A stretch of DNA of 64,000 bases from Lantana camara. Its lineage: Eukaryota > Streptophyta > Magnoliopsida > Lamiales > Verbenaceae. Below the pieces are notes generated by a model. The model was not told the origin of the DNA. It did no database searches and was given only the letters and a program-made list of their open reading frames with translations. Location of the stretch: NCBI GenBank assembly GCA_037501455.1, contig CM074865.1, positions 34,764,501 through 34,828,500 on the forward strand, written 5' to 3'. The stretch's first letter is position 1. Each line of letters begins with the position of its first letter. The position numbers and the translations under genes are program-made. This document shows, piece by piece, positions 1 through 12,161 of the stretch.

Positions 1-600
1 ATAAATAGGGGGCTTGGCTCCTCATTTTTTCATACAACTTTTGGGAGAGGTTTTGGCTGAAATTTTAGCTTTGAAACCATATCCCTTTTCTCCTAGTTAA
101 TTCCGATTTATTTTGGAATTAATTTTAATTAGTTGTTTATATATAAAACGCCTAATTTCGGGAGAATAAACCCTGAAAATAGTTTTCTAGTTTAAAGTTT
201 TATTTTCTCTAAGTATTTAGAGAAATACTTTCGGAGCCCACACTCCAAGGGTGTCCCTAGGCTTATTGCAGGGAAGCTCTGCCGGTTTCGTGAGGAGATC
301 GGGAATTGGGTTTTCGGGAGGTGAATTCCAGGCGTAGTAGCTATCTTCGGTGAAAGGTATTTTTATATTATTTTTGTTTAAGCATGATAAATTAGGTGTT
401 CTTAAGTGTTAATTGCATGCTTTATTTATCTGCTTTGTGATTTAAAATTTATTATCAATTGCATGTATATACTTGAGTAGTTCCGGCTAGTCTTCCGCTG
501 TTTGTATTTAAATAATTTAGAAATATTTTGATACCTATATATTAGGTAAATTTTAAAGTACGGCCCCAGAACAGTACTATTTCGGGTCCCTGTACCAGCA
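1..600 (+). repeat. Copia 5' LTR, last 600 bp
   Basis: These 600 bases match the terminal part of the 3' LTR at about 6385-6487 joined to 10619-11112. The shared end is CCCTGTACCAGCA, after which the two copies diverge, which fixes the LTR boundary at 600. About 1.4 kb of the LTR lies to the left of the window. Confidence 0.9.
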
Positions 601-602
601 AC

Positions 603-614
603 TGGTATTACAGC
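603..614 (+). other. Copia primer binding site (degenerate)
   Basis: TGGTATTACAGC lies two bases after the LTR end and matches 10 of 12 bases of the usual initiator-Met-tRNA site TGGTATCAGAGC. The position is right for minus-strand priming; the two mismatches fit an old copy. Confidence 0.65.
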
Positions 615-1746
615 CGTGCTCTAGATATATACATGCATTGATATGATGCATGCGATGCATAATTTTAAATCTGCTACTGTGCACGTAAATTCTGTCAAAG
701 GAGGCTGGTTTTTAAGTGGGACCGTTTGTGACCCCTCCAGTGTTTCCTGGGAATTTACGTGAAATGGTATTTCTTTGGGAAACAATTCAATTGCTTTTCC
801 TGAAAAATTACCGAATCAGTAAACATGATTTAAATTATGTGATAATTTATTTATAACATTTTTACTTTATGCCATTTATTTTAAGCATGATAATTATGTG
901 ATATTTATATGCAAGCATGCTTAATTGTTTTATTTTATGGCGTGATCATGATAATATGAGATATTATGCTTTTTTCAATTATGCATATTTTATTTGATAT
1001 GATTAGATAAATAATGTTTAATAGAGATTGAACCAGATACATAATTGGACTAATATTTTTCGGCCTAAATAATAAAGAGTTATTAAATAGACTTAAAAAA
1101 TATTATTAGAATTATAAATGTGATTTATTAATCCAAGTGGGAGCATATTAATTAGATTAATCACTTCCGATTATAAGATGCCAAATAGATTATGTGATAA
1201 TCAAAGATAATCCACAACTCTAAAAAATTCAAGTGGGAGCAAGATGAAAAAAGTTGGATTCTCACGGTCTCTATTACCCGTCTATAGTGTAATGTATATA
1301 TACTACTCCCTTCGGTGGGTACGTGTTCGCGGTATATAAGATTGGACTTCTTTGGATAGAATGAAATACGAGGAAAGTCAGCACGACCACGCTTCCGTGG
1401 AGTGTCTTGACCTACTAGTATGAATTTCTAGGTAATAGTGTACACTTGACTGAGTGATATATTAACCTCCCTTCGGAGCTATGTTACACTCACTTAGAGA
1501 CCAAAGGTTGACGTGGTGGATTAACATAGTTTGGTAAGAGTTGCCTGGATAACATGTTAATTAAGAATAGTTCTTACTTTTCTAAGTAGTTTTCTACCTC
1601 GCTTCCGGGGAGCTAACTGCGGTTAGTTAAGTCATCATTGCATAAATCAAAATGCTTATGTGGATTTTATTTAATGGTTAGACGCTAAAGTAGTAATATA
1701 CAGATTCATAACTTGCACGTATTTTAAATATTTTAGTTTTAGAACA
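615..1746 (+). other. Copia untranslated leader
   Basis: This 1.1-kb AT-rich stretch between primer site and gag has no usable reading frame. It contains four short inverted repeats with a CTTC centre near 1304, 1387, 1467 and 1597. The best are CCACG/CGTGG at 1387-1400 and CTCC/GGAG at 1467-1478. The latter is nested in a longer GAGTG...CACTC fold. A packaging or dimerisation signal would normally lie in this region, but that role is inference. Confidence 0.6.
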
Positions 1747-2340
1747 ATGACGTCCGCTAGCCCGCTTCAATCAATTATTAAAGAAAATAGGCTTGAAGGT
1801 TCAAACAATGCTGATTGGAAAATGAATCTTGACATCGTGTTTGGACACGAGGGTTTGAAATATGTGCTCACTGAACCTTGTCCGGGAGTACCAGAAACCA
1901 CACCCACCCAGGCTTTGAAAGACACCTATGCCAAGTGGATCAAGAATAATGATCTGGCTATGTCTTACATCCTGGCATCTGTCTCAAATGTTCTTAAACA
2001 TCAAATGCATGAGATGCCTACTGCTAAGAACATGATGGAACATCTTCATCAGATGTTCGGTGGACAGAATCGTGCACGTAGGCATGAGCTGATGAGAAGG
2101 TTGGTGGTAACTAAGATGTCTGAAGGATTACCTGTTCAAGATCATGTTATGAACATGATGGCTTATCTGAACGAAATTGAGAGCCTTGGTGCCAAGATGG
2201 ATAATCTCAGCAAATAGGACATGATCCTGTGCTCTCTGCCAAAATCATTCGATACGTTCAGGCATAATTATTCTATGAATAAATTGGATTTTACTCTGCT
2301 TGAACTAATGAATGAACTCAAGGTGACAGAAGGGGTAATG
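1747..2340 (+). pseudogene. gag: Copia gag remnant
   Basis: The ATG at 1747 opens a copia Gag resembling the UBN2/DUF4219 type: an N-terminal segment with ADWKMNLDIVFG, then a helical region with LHQMFGGQNRARRHEL and LPKSFDTFRHNYS. Gag forms the cytoplasmic virus-like particle. A TAG at 2215-2217 interrupts the frame after about 156 codons, and the frame resumes immediately. Near 2335-2343 the protein passes directly into the pre-integrase region, so the CCHC zinc knuckle and the whole protease are deleted. Non-functional. Confidence 0.85.
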
Positions 2341-3190
2341 AATAATGGTTTTAGTGTTTATTTTGAACGATGTTTAACTATTAAGCATAATAAAAAGTTT
2401 ATTTGCTCTGGTACAGTAAGCGATGGTCTTTTCTTATTATACCCCGATAAAAACCCTAATTTCGAACTTAACACTACTAAACTTGACTGACCATCCAAGA
2501 GAAAAGCTCCTATGCCCAACGAGGCTTATAAGTGGCACCTACGGCTTGGTTATATTAATTCGAATAGGATCCAAAGACTAATTTCGGATGGACTATTAAG
2601 TCCTTTGGACTTGACAGAACTTCCAGTCTGCGAATCCTGTTTAGAAGGAAAAATGACCAAGAGGTCTTTCAAGACTAAAGGTAATCGAGGCACAGAGTTG
2701 CTTGAATTAATTCATATGGATGTGTGTGGTCCTATGAGTGTTCAAGCAAGAGGAGGTTTTGAGTATTTCATCACTTTTACGGATGATTATTCCAGATATG
2801 GATACGTCTATTTGATGAGGCATAAGTCTGAAGCTTTTGAAAAGTTCAAAGAATATAAGGCTGAAGTCAACAATCAAATTGGAAAACGTATCAAGGCACT
2901 TCGATCGGATCGTGGTAGAGAGTATTTATCTACAGAGTTTCTAGAATTTCTCACTGCAAATGGGATTAAATCTCAGTTATCTGCATCGGGTACACCCCAA
3001 CAGAATGGTGATGCAGAAAGGAGAAATAGAACTCTAATGGAAATGGTAAGATCCATGATGAGTCATAGTACCCTACCGAGTTCGTTTTGGGGGTTTGCTC
3101 TCTAAACGGCAGCTCACATAATAAACCATGTTCCATCCAAGCCAGTTCCTAAAACACCAATGGAACTGTGGCGAGGGCGGAAGCCTAGTA
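2341..3190 (+). pseudogene. int: Copia GAG-pre-integrase and integrase core remnant
   Basis: In the same frame as gag, the pre-integrase zinc-binding segment shows HLRLGYIN (second His of the HHCC finger replaced by Tyr) and CESC. The catalytic core keeps D (MDVCGP), D (SDRGREY) and E (DAERRNR), with 35 residues between the second D and the E, the DD35E arrangement. Counted from the Met at 2512 these are residues 70, 133 and 169. Stops lie at 2488-2490 and 3103-3105, and the frame continues as decayed integrase to about 3190. The enzyme would insert cDNA into the genome, but this copy is broken. Confidence 0.88.
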
Positions 3191-3842
3191 TCTCCTATCT
3201 TCGGATATGAGGAAGCCCAACCCATGTGTTAAGAAAGGATCCTGACAAGTTGGAATAGAGGTTTGTTTGTTCATAGGTTATCCTAAAGGAACAAGAGGTG
3301 GGATATTTTACGATCTGAGAGATCACAAAGTGTTTGTAAGCACTAATGTTAAATATCTCGAAGACGATTTAGTAAATTACCACAAGGGTAGAAGTAAAAT
3401 AGTATTAGAAGAAATAACAGTAACAGATACTGAACTCCAAGAACCCATAACAACTGAAAATGTGATGGATACATATGATGTACCAGATACGACATATGAT
3501 GTAGGAACAAGTACACAACAACCCCGTCGTAACTTAGGATTAACCCAAGTGGTTGAATCTAATATATCTGATCCTATCACATATGATGAAGCTATAAAAG
3601 ATGAAGACGCAGACCGTTGGGTCAAAGCCATGAAATCTGAGTTAGATTCAATGTATTCTAATAAAGTTTGGGAACATGTAAAGACGCCTGAGGGCATTAA
3701 ACCTATTGGATGCAAATGGGTCTACAACCGAAAAAGAGGAGGGGATGGAAAGGTAGAAACCTTTAAAGCAAGGCTTGTGGTGAAGACTGCCTTCTTGAAC
3801 GGGCACCTTCAAGAAGAGAAATCAGGAGCATATGGTATGCAA
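3191..3842 (+). pseudogene. Copia integrase C-terminus and RT N-terminus remnant
   Basis: After a frameshift, the frame open from 3267 shows the copia integrase C-terminal motif FIGYPKGTRGGIFYD. A low-complexity linker follows, then the start of reverse transcriptase (KWVYNRKRGGDGKVETFKAR). Immediately after KARLVV the sequence jumps to KTAFLNGHLQEE, so the RT segment holding the first catalytic aspartate is deleted. Another frameshift near 3840 leads into the next block. Confidence 0.8.
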
Positions 3843-4422
3843 GCTTAATTGATCAATCTATGGTCTTAAGCAAGCGTCTAGATCATGGAACATCATATTT
3901 AATGAAGCAATTAAATCCTTTGGATTTATACAGTTGCCTGATGAACCATGTGTGTACAAAAGACATCAGAGTAGTGTTGTTACATTTTTAGTCTTATATG
4001 TAGACGATATTTTGCTCATTGGGAATGACGCAGGAGTATTGTCAGCAGACAAGATTTGGTTATCAAATCAGTTTGACATGAAAGACCTAGGTGAGGCCAG
4101 TTATATTTTAGGGATCAGACTTTGTCGTGATCGTAAGAATAAGATCATTGGTTTATCACAAGCAGCATATATAGATAAGATGCTGGCAAGATACAATATG
4201 GCTGACTCCAAGAAAGGTTCATTACCTTTCCGACATGGAGTTCATCTGTCTCGAGATCAGTGTCCCAAGACAGCTGAAGAGACAGGAGAAATTAAAAATG
4301 TTCCGTATGCTTCGGCAGTCGGAAGCCTCATGTATGCCATGTTATGTACAAGGCCAGATATCTGTTATGCTGTAGGTATAGTCAGCAGATATCAGTCAAA
4401 CCCTGGACCCAACACTGGATAG
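3843..4422 (+). pseudogene. rt: Copia reverse transcriptase core remnant
   Basis: A CGA-to-TGA type stop at about 3850 precedes YGLKQASRSWN, the conserved copia RT motif. The polymerase signature YVDD is encoded at 3997-4008 in the context VLYVDDILLIGND, followed by FDMKDLGEASYILGI and the connection segment ending PYASAVGSLMYAM. The frame is lost around 4410, where a one-base shift moves the continuation (HWIAVKHILKYLR) to another frame. Upstream RT residues are missing through the deletion at about 3780. Confidence 0.87.
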
Positions 4423-4981
4423 CTGTAAAGCATATATTGAAGTACTTGAGAAGAACACGGGATTATATGCTTATTTATCGCAGTGATGAGCTCATTCTCA
4501 TAGGATACACAGATTCAGATTTTCAATCTGACCTAGATTCTAGACGTTCGACTTCTGGATACGTGTTTACTCTGGGAGGGGCAACCGTAAGTTGGAGGAG
4601 TATTAAGCAAAGTTGCATTGCTGACTACACCATGGAAGCTGAATACGTGGCAGCTTCAGAAGCAGCCAAAGAAGCGTATTGGATTCGAAATTTCCTGATG
4701 GATCTAGAAGTCGTCAAAGATGGACTTACACCGATCACATTGTACTGTGATAATGCTGGAGCGGTGGCCAACTCCAAGGAACCTCGAAGTCATAAACGTG
4801 CAAAGCACATCGAGAGAAAGTTCCACATTATTTGAGATTATGTGAAACGTGGAGAAGTAGCAGTAGTAAAGATTGACTCGGTAAATAATCTGGCAGATCC
4901 CTTTAATAAGACTTTGGTGCAAAAGAGTTTTAATACTCATGTAGAAGGGATGGGCCTTAGATGTGTAGCCAATTGGATTTA
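4400..4981 (+). pseudogene. rnh: Copia RNase H remnant
   Basis: This block contains the copia RNase H motifs: the first acidic residue in GYTDSDFQSD, SRRSTSGYVFTLGGATVSW, the glutamate in MEAEYVAASEAAKEAYW and the aspartate in LYCDNAGAV. It is open to a stop at 4833-4835 (KFHII) and continues recognisably to about 4980 (GEVAVVKIDS, NNLADPF). RNase H degrades the RNA strand of the replication hybrid. It is the best-preserved copia domain here, though detached from RT by a frameshift. Confidence 0.85.
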
Positions 4982-4983
4982 GG

Positions 4984-4996
4984 ACAAGTGGGAGAT
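4984..4996 (+). other. Copia polypurine tract
   Basis: ACAAGTGGGAGAT directly precedes the 3' LTR start TGTTGGG at 4997. This is the standard place and composition for plus-strand priming in plant copia elements. Confidence 0.8.
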
Positions 4997-6926
4997 TGTT
5001 GGGTTTAGTGCCCTGAAAATCCAATTTCTTTGTAAATACTTCGTATTTTGTTGGATTAATAAAACTGAACTTATTGCAAGTTATGAGTATATTAACATAA
5101 TTAATAACGTGTGATGATATTCTTATATGAAATGTGTTTCATAGGAAAGGATTTTGGATATCGAAATCACGTGTTATTAAAGTTCTAGTCGGTAAGATAA
5201 GAATAAGTTCTTATCGAGACTATAATGTGTTATATGAGATGATTAGTCTTTTGTCATAGGGAAATGGAGTTTCCAGTTATAACTCATTGATGATTTTCAA
5301 TAGATTTGGAAACATCGAACTAGACCACTAAGATATTTCATTTTAAACTACTATCTAAAATGAACCAATCTTATGGAGCATTGAACTCTTAATCCTGGTA
5401 GTATTTCAACTTTAGGCATGTAGTGTTAATCGTTGTAATGTGCTCATAAGTGAGGTCTCGATATTGAATGACTGAAACCTTTGCACGTTCAGTGATTACA
5501 TGAAATGTGCTGAAGAGAAATATTGATCGAGGAATCTGTGGCTTTGCTGGAAAGTTAAAAGATATTCTTGAAATAGATTTGCAAAGTTCGAATTAAAACT
5601 TTGGCCAAAGTACTTCATGTAATGCGTCACCGAAGTTGTATGTTGAATGTGTTTCACGTACAAGAAATTTGAACTTAAGGCAAATCAGGAGTTTTTAGAT
5701 TAGAAGTGAAAAATAAATAATAGTAGTATTAATTTATTTTTCATGGATATCTACACCGAGGAGTAAAATGCAAAATTAATCTAGATCGAGAAATTCGTGA
5801 ATAATTTAATTAATTTTAGAGTGCAACAATATTTATTTAGTGGAATTATATATTGTTAAACTATAATTAATTATTTTCATGAGATGATAATATATTAATC
5901 CGTTTGGAGTTAAAATTAATTAGTCCTGCAGGTCCCCTTGCAAGCCCCAATCGAAAACCCGAAGATAAAACATTAAAAGGAATGAAAGAAATAAATTTTC
6001 AAAGTGTTTGAAAATAGCCAAGGGAAGTTCCAAAAAAGTTGGAAATGCCCGGATAAAATTTTCATCGAAAAATAAAAAATAAAAATTTGATGACGTGGCA
6101 TGCTGATGTGGCAAGTGGCTGACGTGTCAGCTGACTTGTCAGGCCACTCCGCCTGAGGGTGAGGTGGAACTGACTCAGCGCCACGTGTAACAGAAACCCT
6201 AGATGGCCGAAGGTGCAACACACGCGCCACCTTGTGGCCGTGCGTGAGGCATCGGATCGGCGAGCGGCCGACGGCTTTAGACTCGTGGTGCTGAGATCTA
6301 CGACGTGGTCACCTTGGAATTCGTGTCCAAGTTGGATACGCAAGTGGGATGTGAAATTACCATTTTACCCTCGGTTTTTCCCCTATCAATAGGGGGCTTG
6401 GCTCTCATTTTTTCACACAACTTTTGGGAGAGCTTTTGGCTAAAATTTTGGCGTTGAAACCATATCCCTATTCTCCTAGTTAATTCCTGTGACGCCCCGT
6501 ATTCTCGAAGGGCGTCCTGACGATATTAACAAGTAAGTCTCTACACTTGTGTGTGTTTAATTTAAGAGTTCTTGAATTATGTGATTTAATGTAAATCCAA
6601 TTTAATATGTGATCATTCGGATTATTCTAAAATTAATGGTTAAGTTGATTTTAAATCCATCATGTTACTTAACTTGTTTAATTTCGGTTTACTTGAATTC
6701 CTTGAGGTTAATTATCAATCATGTGGTTTACGAAGTGTCGTTAAATTATACGAAAGGTTTCTAAAATTAAATTGAATTAGACTCTAATTGGTAAATCTCT
6801 CTCTCTTTCATTTTAATTTGTAAAATTTATGCGGAGCTTGAATGTTTAGTCGTAACTTTACCAATTTTATTTGCGATTATTTGTACGCGATATTTCACTT
6901 TGCTACGCGATAAGGATACCCGGTAG

Positions 6927-6933
6927 TATATAG
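6927..6933 (+). promoter_or_regulatory. TATA box in solo LARD LTR
   Basis: TATATAG about 440 bp into the LTR is kept in all three LTRs of the family and is followed by a conserved GCTTGTGCACAAGACACATT and a CT-rich run. A transcription start about 30 bp downstream is inferred. Confidence 0.55.
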
Positions 6934-9900
6934 CTTGTGCACAAGACACATTTCTCCCAATCTCTTTTCTCTCTCTCTCTCTCTCTTCTCTCTTTCTCCC
7001 GTGGGTACTATGCGTGGCTTTGGTTACGAGCCCATAAATCGATCGTTTCTCGGCGGAATTCAACAAATGAATAGTCCATTTCGATTTTGTCAGCGAGATC
7101 GACACAAGAGTACCAATTTCACGGCCTAACGACGAAAGGTGGTGGAGTTATGGCCGAATCAGCGGAGCTGTCAGACCGCCGCCACTTCGCCGGCCTTTCG
7201 CGGCGGTTTTCGGCCACCCCCTCGATGCACGCGCCGAACACCCATAAAGAGGACATCCCAGCACACCGTTTGACATCAGCGGTGCAGCCATCCGGGCCGC
7301 GACGGTGCCGCACGCGCCGCCTGAAGCTCGCGGCGGCGGCGGCCGTCACTGTAGCGGCGCGATTCCGCCGCCTCCGGCAGTATTTTTCAGCGACCCTCTT
7401 CGGTTTCCAAGGTTTTCCGACCCACTGAGTTCATTTCCGGCATCAATTTCACCAGATCTTGGCCGTAGGTGGTGGTTCCGGCGATGTGGGCGGCGGCAGA
7501 AACTTCGGCGACCAACGGGGCCCTTTTCCGGCCATCTTTTGGCCTCGGGCTCTTTAGGAAAGTTGTTCGGAACGGCGAGAACTAGTAGCCTGTGATCACG
7601 CGACTCCAGATTCGGTGGTTTGGCGGCGGATCGCGGCTGTGCAGCGTCGGCGAAATGGCGGCACTAGCTCCGAGGATTTTTCCGGCGAGCCACCTTAGGG
7701 CTTTCGAAGAGCTCGTCATGGGTAAGACAATGCCTTTTACGGATCGCATTTTGGTTCACCGGTTTGGAAGTAATTTGAGTTTTAAGATTTAGGGTTTTCG
7801 TGTTTTTAGATTTCAGATCTAGGACAATCAGCTTGAAATTTCCAGAAATTGATCGAGGATTCGGAACGGGCACTAAGAATTCATTCAGGACTGATTTTTT
7901 GGGATTTTTCCGGCAACCTTCGGCGGCGGCCCGACAGCGGTCCGGCCAAATTCCGGCAGCTACAGTGGTTTCCTTCCGGCGGCATCTGGTCGGAATGTTC
8001 TTCTCGTTGTGGTGAGTTCAATGCCACTTTCCGTTCGTTAATCGGACACTCGGTTTATTTATTACGAATTATTTTGCGTAATTGTGATTATTTGAATTAA
8101 TTGTTTTAAGTGCAAATAAATTGGTTATTGTTGGTTTGTTGATCGAGATGTATTCCAATCGTATACGAAAACATGTATTGAATGGATTGTGATATGTATG
8201 ACTGTTTCGATTTACAATTTGAATCCGATGTGATGAATTTATGCTATGTGTTTAGATATGAAGTGGTGTTAGTGTAATATTTAGAAACTAATCTTTTATG
8301 TGACTAAAGGAACTTGAATGATATTTTAGAAGAACGAACATGTTGTGATTTCTCTATATGAATTTGAGACGTTCTCAATGTTATGTTTATTGTAAATTGT
8401 GTTTCAAATATAAAATTGAGATACATGAAAGATGCTTGAACAACTTGAGACTTTATGCATGATAGGAGTTAGAATTGTAATATCCTGATTTACTCTTACT
8501 ACTTGAAAATGGTATATTATGAATTAAGATAAATTGATAACTGTCATGTGTGTAAGTAATTAATTCCTAGTTGAATAATTGTATAAACACTTTAAACGAA
8601 CAATTATGCTTAGTAATCAACTAAGGGGATGTATGTGTAATAATTCTAAACTTTTATAAATAACTTAGGGGATGTAAGTGTAATATTTATGAAACTATGA
8701 ATGTGACTTGAGCTTGTGTACCAAACATGTTGTGAAGTTGTAAAGTATGATCTTAACGGAATTAAATGCACTCTTTATTTGTATCAAGCATGCTATCTAC
8801 GTACAACAACTTTGTATGTTTATATGATCAAGTTGCTCTTACTTATGCACTTTACAACTCCTCATGAACTTGATGCTTAATTCTAATATTATAATTTAAC
8901 CCTGTGACATTGGATGATTTAATATGCATTTTGTGAATACATTGACTTCCTAAATTGATCTTGCATCTTTGGATATGGAATTGCATGATGGTTGCTTGTA
9001 AATATGACCTTGTTGAGCATTGATATGCATTGAATGACCACGACACCTTATCCAAGCACAACATGAACACTTATGCATAACCACGATCATGTTGAACAAC
9101 GTCGTGCGTCTTGTTTGGTTCATATAGAGTCTAAGTCTGGGCTTCTGTATGTCTTGTCACAGAGTTTGGTGGTGCCGGTGGGCCCGAGGTTTAGAGTGCT
9201 TGGCCCTTCACACTCTCAGACTCTACTTTCACGAGGTGAGGTTTAGGATTTTGTATAGTTATGCGACCTATGACCTTTATATGTTGATTTCTACCCTTGC
9301 ATGCGAGTATACTCTATTATAAGTATGTATGTGTTGAATATGATATGTTGATGATCTTGTGTGAGTCCTGCGTGGATGGAGGTCATGAGGCTTAAAGTTC
9401 CATCGCGTAGGAAGGGTGTAAATATAAAACCAGTTTTTGAGGCATATGTAAGGTATTTTGGAAAACAGTTGTGTTCTAACTCTGTAGCGAGATTGCCATG
9501 AAAGATTGGCGTATGTTATGTTATGATCTATTCTGTTGTGGATCCTAGGAGCTACGGGTAATGGGTCCCCCGGGACGGTTAGGGCCGTCGGGTTATTTAC
9601 CTATTGCGTAGTTCCATTTAAGATATCTTCACGCGACCCGTGCTGTAGGGAAGGTGTGGTATCTTGAGCCTTTGGCTGAGGCCGGGGAGGACTCTTGTGG
9701 GTTCGCTACCCCTTGAGGGTGAGTCTATTTTTAGACGGTTTATTATTAGATGGTTTGGGGACTGTACATCTCCTCCATCACTGGTGTAGCGGTTGGATTG
9801 TTTTGATTTATGATTCTGAGGAGTTGAGGTTGGAAGCTCGTACTCGCCGAGCGTATGATATGATATGTTATGGGAATCATGAATCGGGATAGAGTTTTCT

Positions 9901-10296
9901 GGAAAATAGTTTCTAAACTTATATCTATATCTATTTGGGTTATTTCAAAATGTTTTGGTATGCAACACCTATCCTCGGTTCATGAGTCCATCCTTTTATT
10001 ATGAGCTATGCTCCTTATATATATATATTGTGGGTGTGCGTTAGCCCCCTCACTCGGTTAAGTTGACTGACCCCTCATTTACACTTTTAGTTGCAGGTTG
10101 TTGGCGTTTGCTAGGCGGAAGTGAGTCCTTTGAGTTGCACTTCATCGGTCTAGTCTTTCTATTTGCATTTGTCTTTTCATACACTTTACTTATGCTTTGA
10201 CTTGTAGACTTGAGATTATACTTTACTATTCGGTAGCCCTGCGTTGCACTCTCATTCGGCCCCTTGTGGCATTTGATGATTATTACTTTATGTTGA

Positions 10297-10402
10297 TATT
10301 CGGGACTAGGGATTTATGCTAGTTGAACCCGTCACTTGTTATGTTTGTTGATCTATTATTCGGGATTAGGTATCTATGCTAGTTGAACCCGTCACCTGCT
10401 TT
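10297..10402 (+). repeat. Two-copy 60-bp tandem repeat inside LARD LTR
   Basis: Two nearly identical units sharing TATTCGGGA, then ATGCTAGTTGAACCCGTCAC, start 60 bp apart. The same duplication occurs near 16304 and 22893, so it belongs to the LTR family. Confidence 0.75.
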
Positions 10403-11369
10403 GCATGTTTTGTTTTAAATGCTTCCGCTATCTATTGTTGTTGGTTTTAATTGCTTCCGCACTCGGAGGTTTGGTCAAGTTAGATCCGCCTAGCCTAGTG
10501 TGTGAGTTGGTCTCCCGTTCGCTCTGATTCGGATTCGGGCATGGACTTTCATTTCATGTTCCGGGTCTGGGTCATAGTGCGGGGGATGTGGCACTTCTCC
10601 GTGGGGTGTTACAATTCCGATTTATTTTGGAATTAATTTTAATTAGGTGTTTATATATAAAACGCCTAATTTCGGGAGAATAAACCCTGAAAAGGGTTTT
10701 CTAGTTTAAAGTTTTATTTTCTCTAAGTATTTAGAGAAATACTTTCGGAGCCCACACTCCGAGGGTGTCCCTGGGGTTATTGCAGGGAAGCTCTGCCGGT
10801 TTCGCGAGGAGATCAGGAATCGGGTTCTCGGGAGGTGAATTCCGGGCGTAGTAGCTATCTTCGGTGAAAGGTATTTTTATATTATTTTTGTTTAAGCATG
10901 ATAAATTAGGTGCTCTTAAGTGTTAATTGCATGCTTTATTTCTGCTTTGTGATTTAAAATTTATTATCAATTGCATGTATATACTTGAGTAGTTCCGGCT
11001 AGTCTTCCGCTGTTTGTATTTAAATATTTTAGAAATATTTTGATACCTGTATATTAGGGCAATTTTAAAGTACGGTCTCGGAACTGTACTATTTCGGGTC
11101 CCTGTACCAGCAAATGAATGGTCAAAAATGGCGAAATTTGCCAAAATGCTATTGTGAGGAAGCTTACCTGAGGTTACAGTCAGGATTCCTGACCCACACC
11201 CTTGACATGCGAACAAGCCTGCCCATGGCCCAAAACTGCACCTCAAACCAGAACCTGTTGCTTACAGGGAGGCTGATTTTAATCATAGACAGATTCCCTG
11301 AGTCTGACTCCCTAGCATCACACCCCTCGGGTTCAGGGAAGTCCTCAGTTTACATCTGATCTTTATTTT

Positions 11370-11408
11370 TATGTTGAGGACAACATATTCTTTAAGTGTG
11401 GGGGGATG
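11370..11408 (+). other. Hairpin plus purine-tract module, copy 1
   Basis: TATGTTG and CAACATA form a perfect 7-bp stem around the loop AGGA (11370-11387), followed by AAGTGTGGGGGGATG. A matching module with a different stem sequence lies at 23300-23337. Confidence 0.6.
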
Positions 11409-11955
11409 TACTAGTGGTGTTTCCAAGAGGCGTTTTAGAAAACTTTTGCATGATTTTGGGATGTTTTTGCGCTGAATATAAGCTGAAAATATCACAAATT
11501 GCTGTTGTAGTGTCGTGCTTATAGCTGTAAATAGTGAATTTCAGGGCCGTGCCCTCTGTATACATGATTAGGTGAAAAGATTTGACTAAATTTGCTTCTT
11601 ACTTGATGAATTTATACGATTTAGGTAATGTTGGATTATTCTTTTAAAGGATATGGAGTACGGTTGAGTCTTGCATTACTTGATGTTGGCTAATTGCTAA
11701 TGATGTTTTCACATATTGAAAATTACAGGCCCGGTTTAATTGAATAGAACATTAAATTGTGTGGTTAATTGGTGCCGTTCTTGAATAGAAACATATGAAA
11801 CTTAGAAGTTATGTTGGTATGCATGTTGAATTGTTAATTTATTGTGGAAAGTTGCGCTGGAGATAGGGAGAATGAATAAGCTTGAAAAGGGGATATTAAA
11901 TGTTAAAGTCAGTTGTATGCACCCAAAAATCCGTCAAAATGGTTGAACGGGGCTT

Positions 11956-12161
11956 AGTAACCGGGTGACATTCATCACAAATGTTTGTGCTCGCGTAAAA
12001 AGGTCCCAAACAGTCCCGACGAGTAAGGCAAAATATGAATACTCCGCTGATTACCCGACCAAATAAGTGATAAATCACAATAGCATGGCTAAGCCACTTG
12101 GCATTGTGATTGGCTAAGTAACCGGATGGCATTCATCACAAATGTTTGCATTCGCGTAAAA
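11956..12161 (+). repeat. Pair of 45-bp direct repeats
   Basis: AGTAACCGG, CATTCATCACAAATGTTTG and TCGCGTAAAA occur in the same order at 11956-12000 and 12117-12161 with a few substitutions. The function is unknown. Confidence 0.7.

Larger units (their letters stand above)
6488..10613 (+). mobile_element. Solo LTR (4126 bp) of the giant-LTR LARD family
   Basis: It begins TGTGACGCC and ends GTGTTACA, flanked by the perfect TSD ATTCC (6483-6487 and 10614-10618). It is similar along its length to the paired LTRs at 12434-16620 and 19030-23207, with more differences than those two show to each other. No internal domain is present, so recombination between its two LTRs probably removed the interior. 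Small open frames in the GC-rich part (about 7140-8000) match no protein I recognise. Confidence 0.9.
1..11112 (+). mobile_element. Degenerate Ty1/copia LTR retrotransposon, left end outside window
   Basis: The element has a partial 5' LTR, primer site, long leader, gag-integrase-RT-RNase H remnants in copia order, a polypurine tract and a 3' LTR. Integrase lying upstream of reverse transcriptase identifies Ty1/copia. The coding part carries in-frame stops, frameshifts and at least two internal deletions, so it cannot move on its own. Sampled parts of the 5' and 3' LTRs differ by roughly several percent, making it old relative to the other elements here. The 3' LTR ends at 11112 in CA; the TSD cannot be tested because the left end lies outside the window. 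A 4.1-kb solo LTR is nested in the 3' LTR. Confidence 0.9.
4997..11112 (+). repeat. Copia 3' LTR split by a nested solo LTR
   Basis: The LTR starts TGTTGGG and ends CCAGCA. Removing the insertion and its duplicated 5 bp (6488-10618) leaves about 1985 bp. The pieces are 4997-6487 and 10619-11112, and the joined sequence is collinear with the 5' LTR fragment across the insertion point. Confidence 0.88.

Noticed and set aside
6935..8100. Several open frames of 60-110 codons on both strands in the GC-rich LTR block
   Set aside because: They overlap in all frames, recur with frame-breaking indels in the sister LTRs and resemble no protein family; they result from low stop-codon density in GC-rich sequence.
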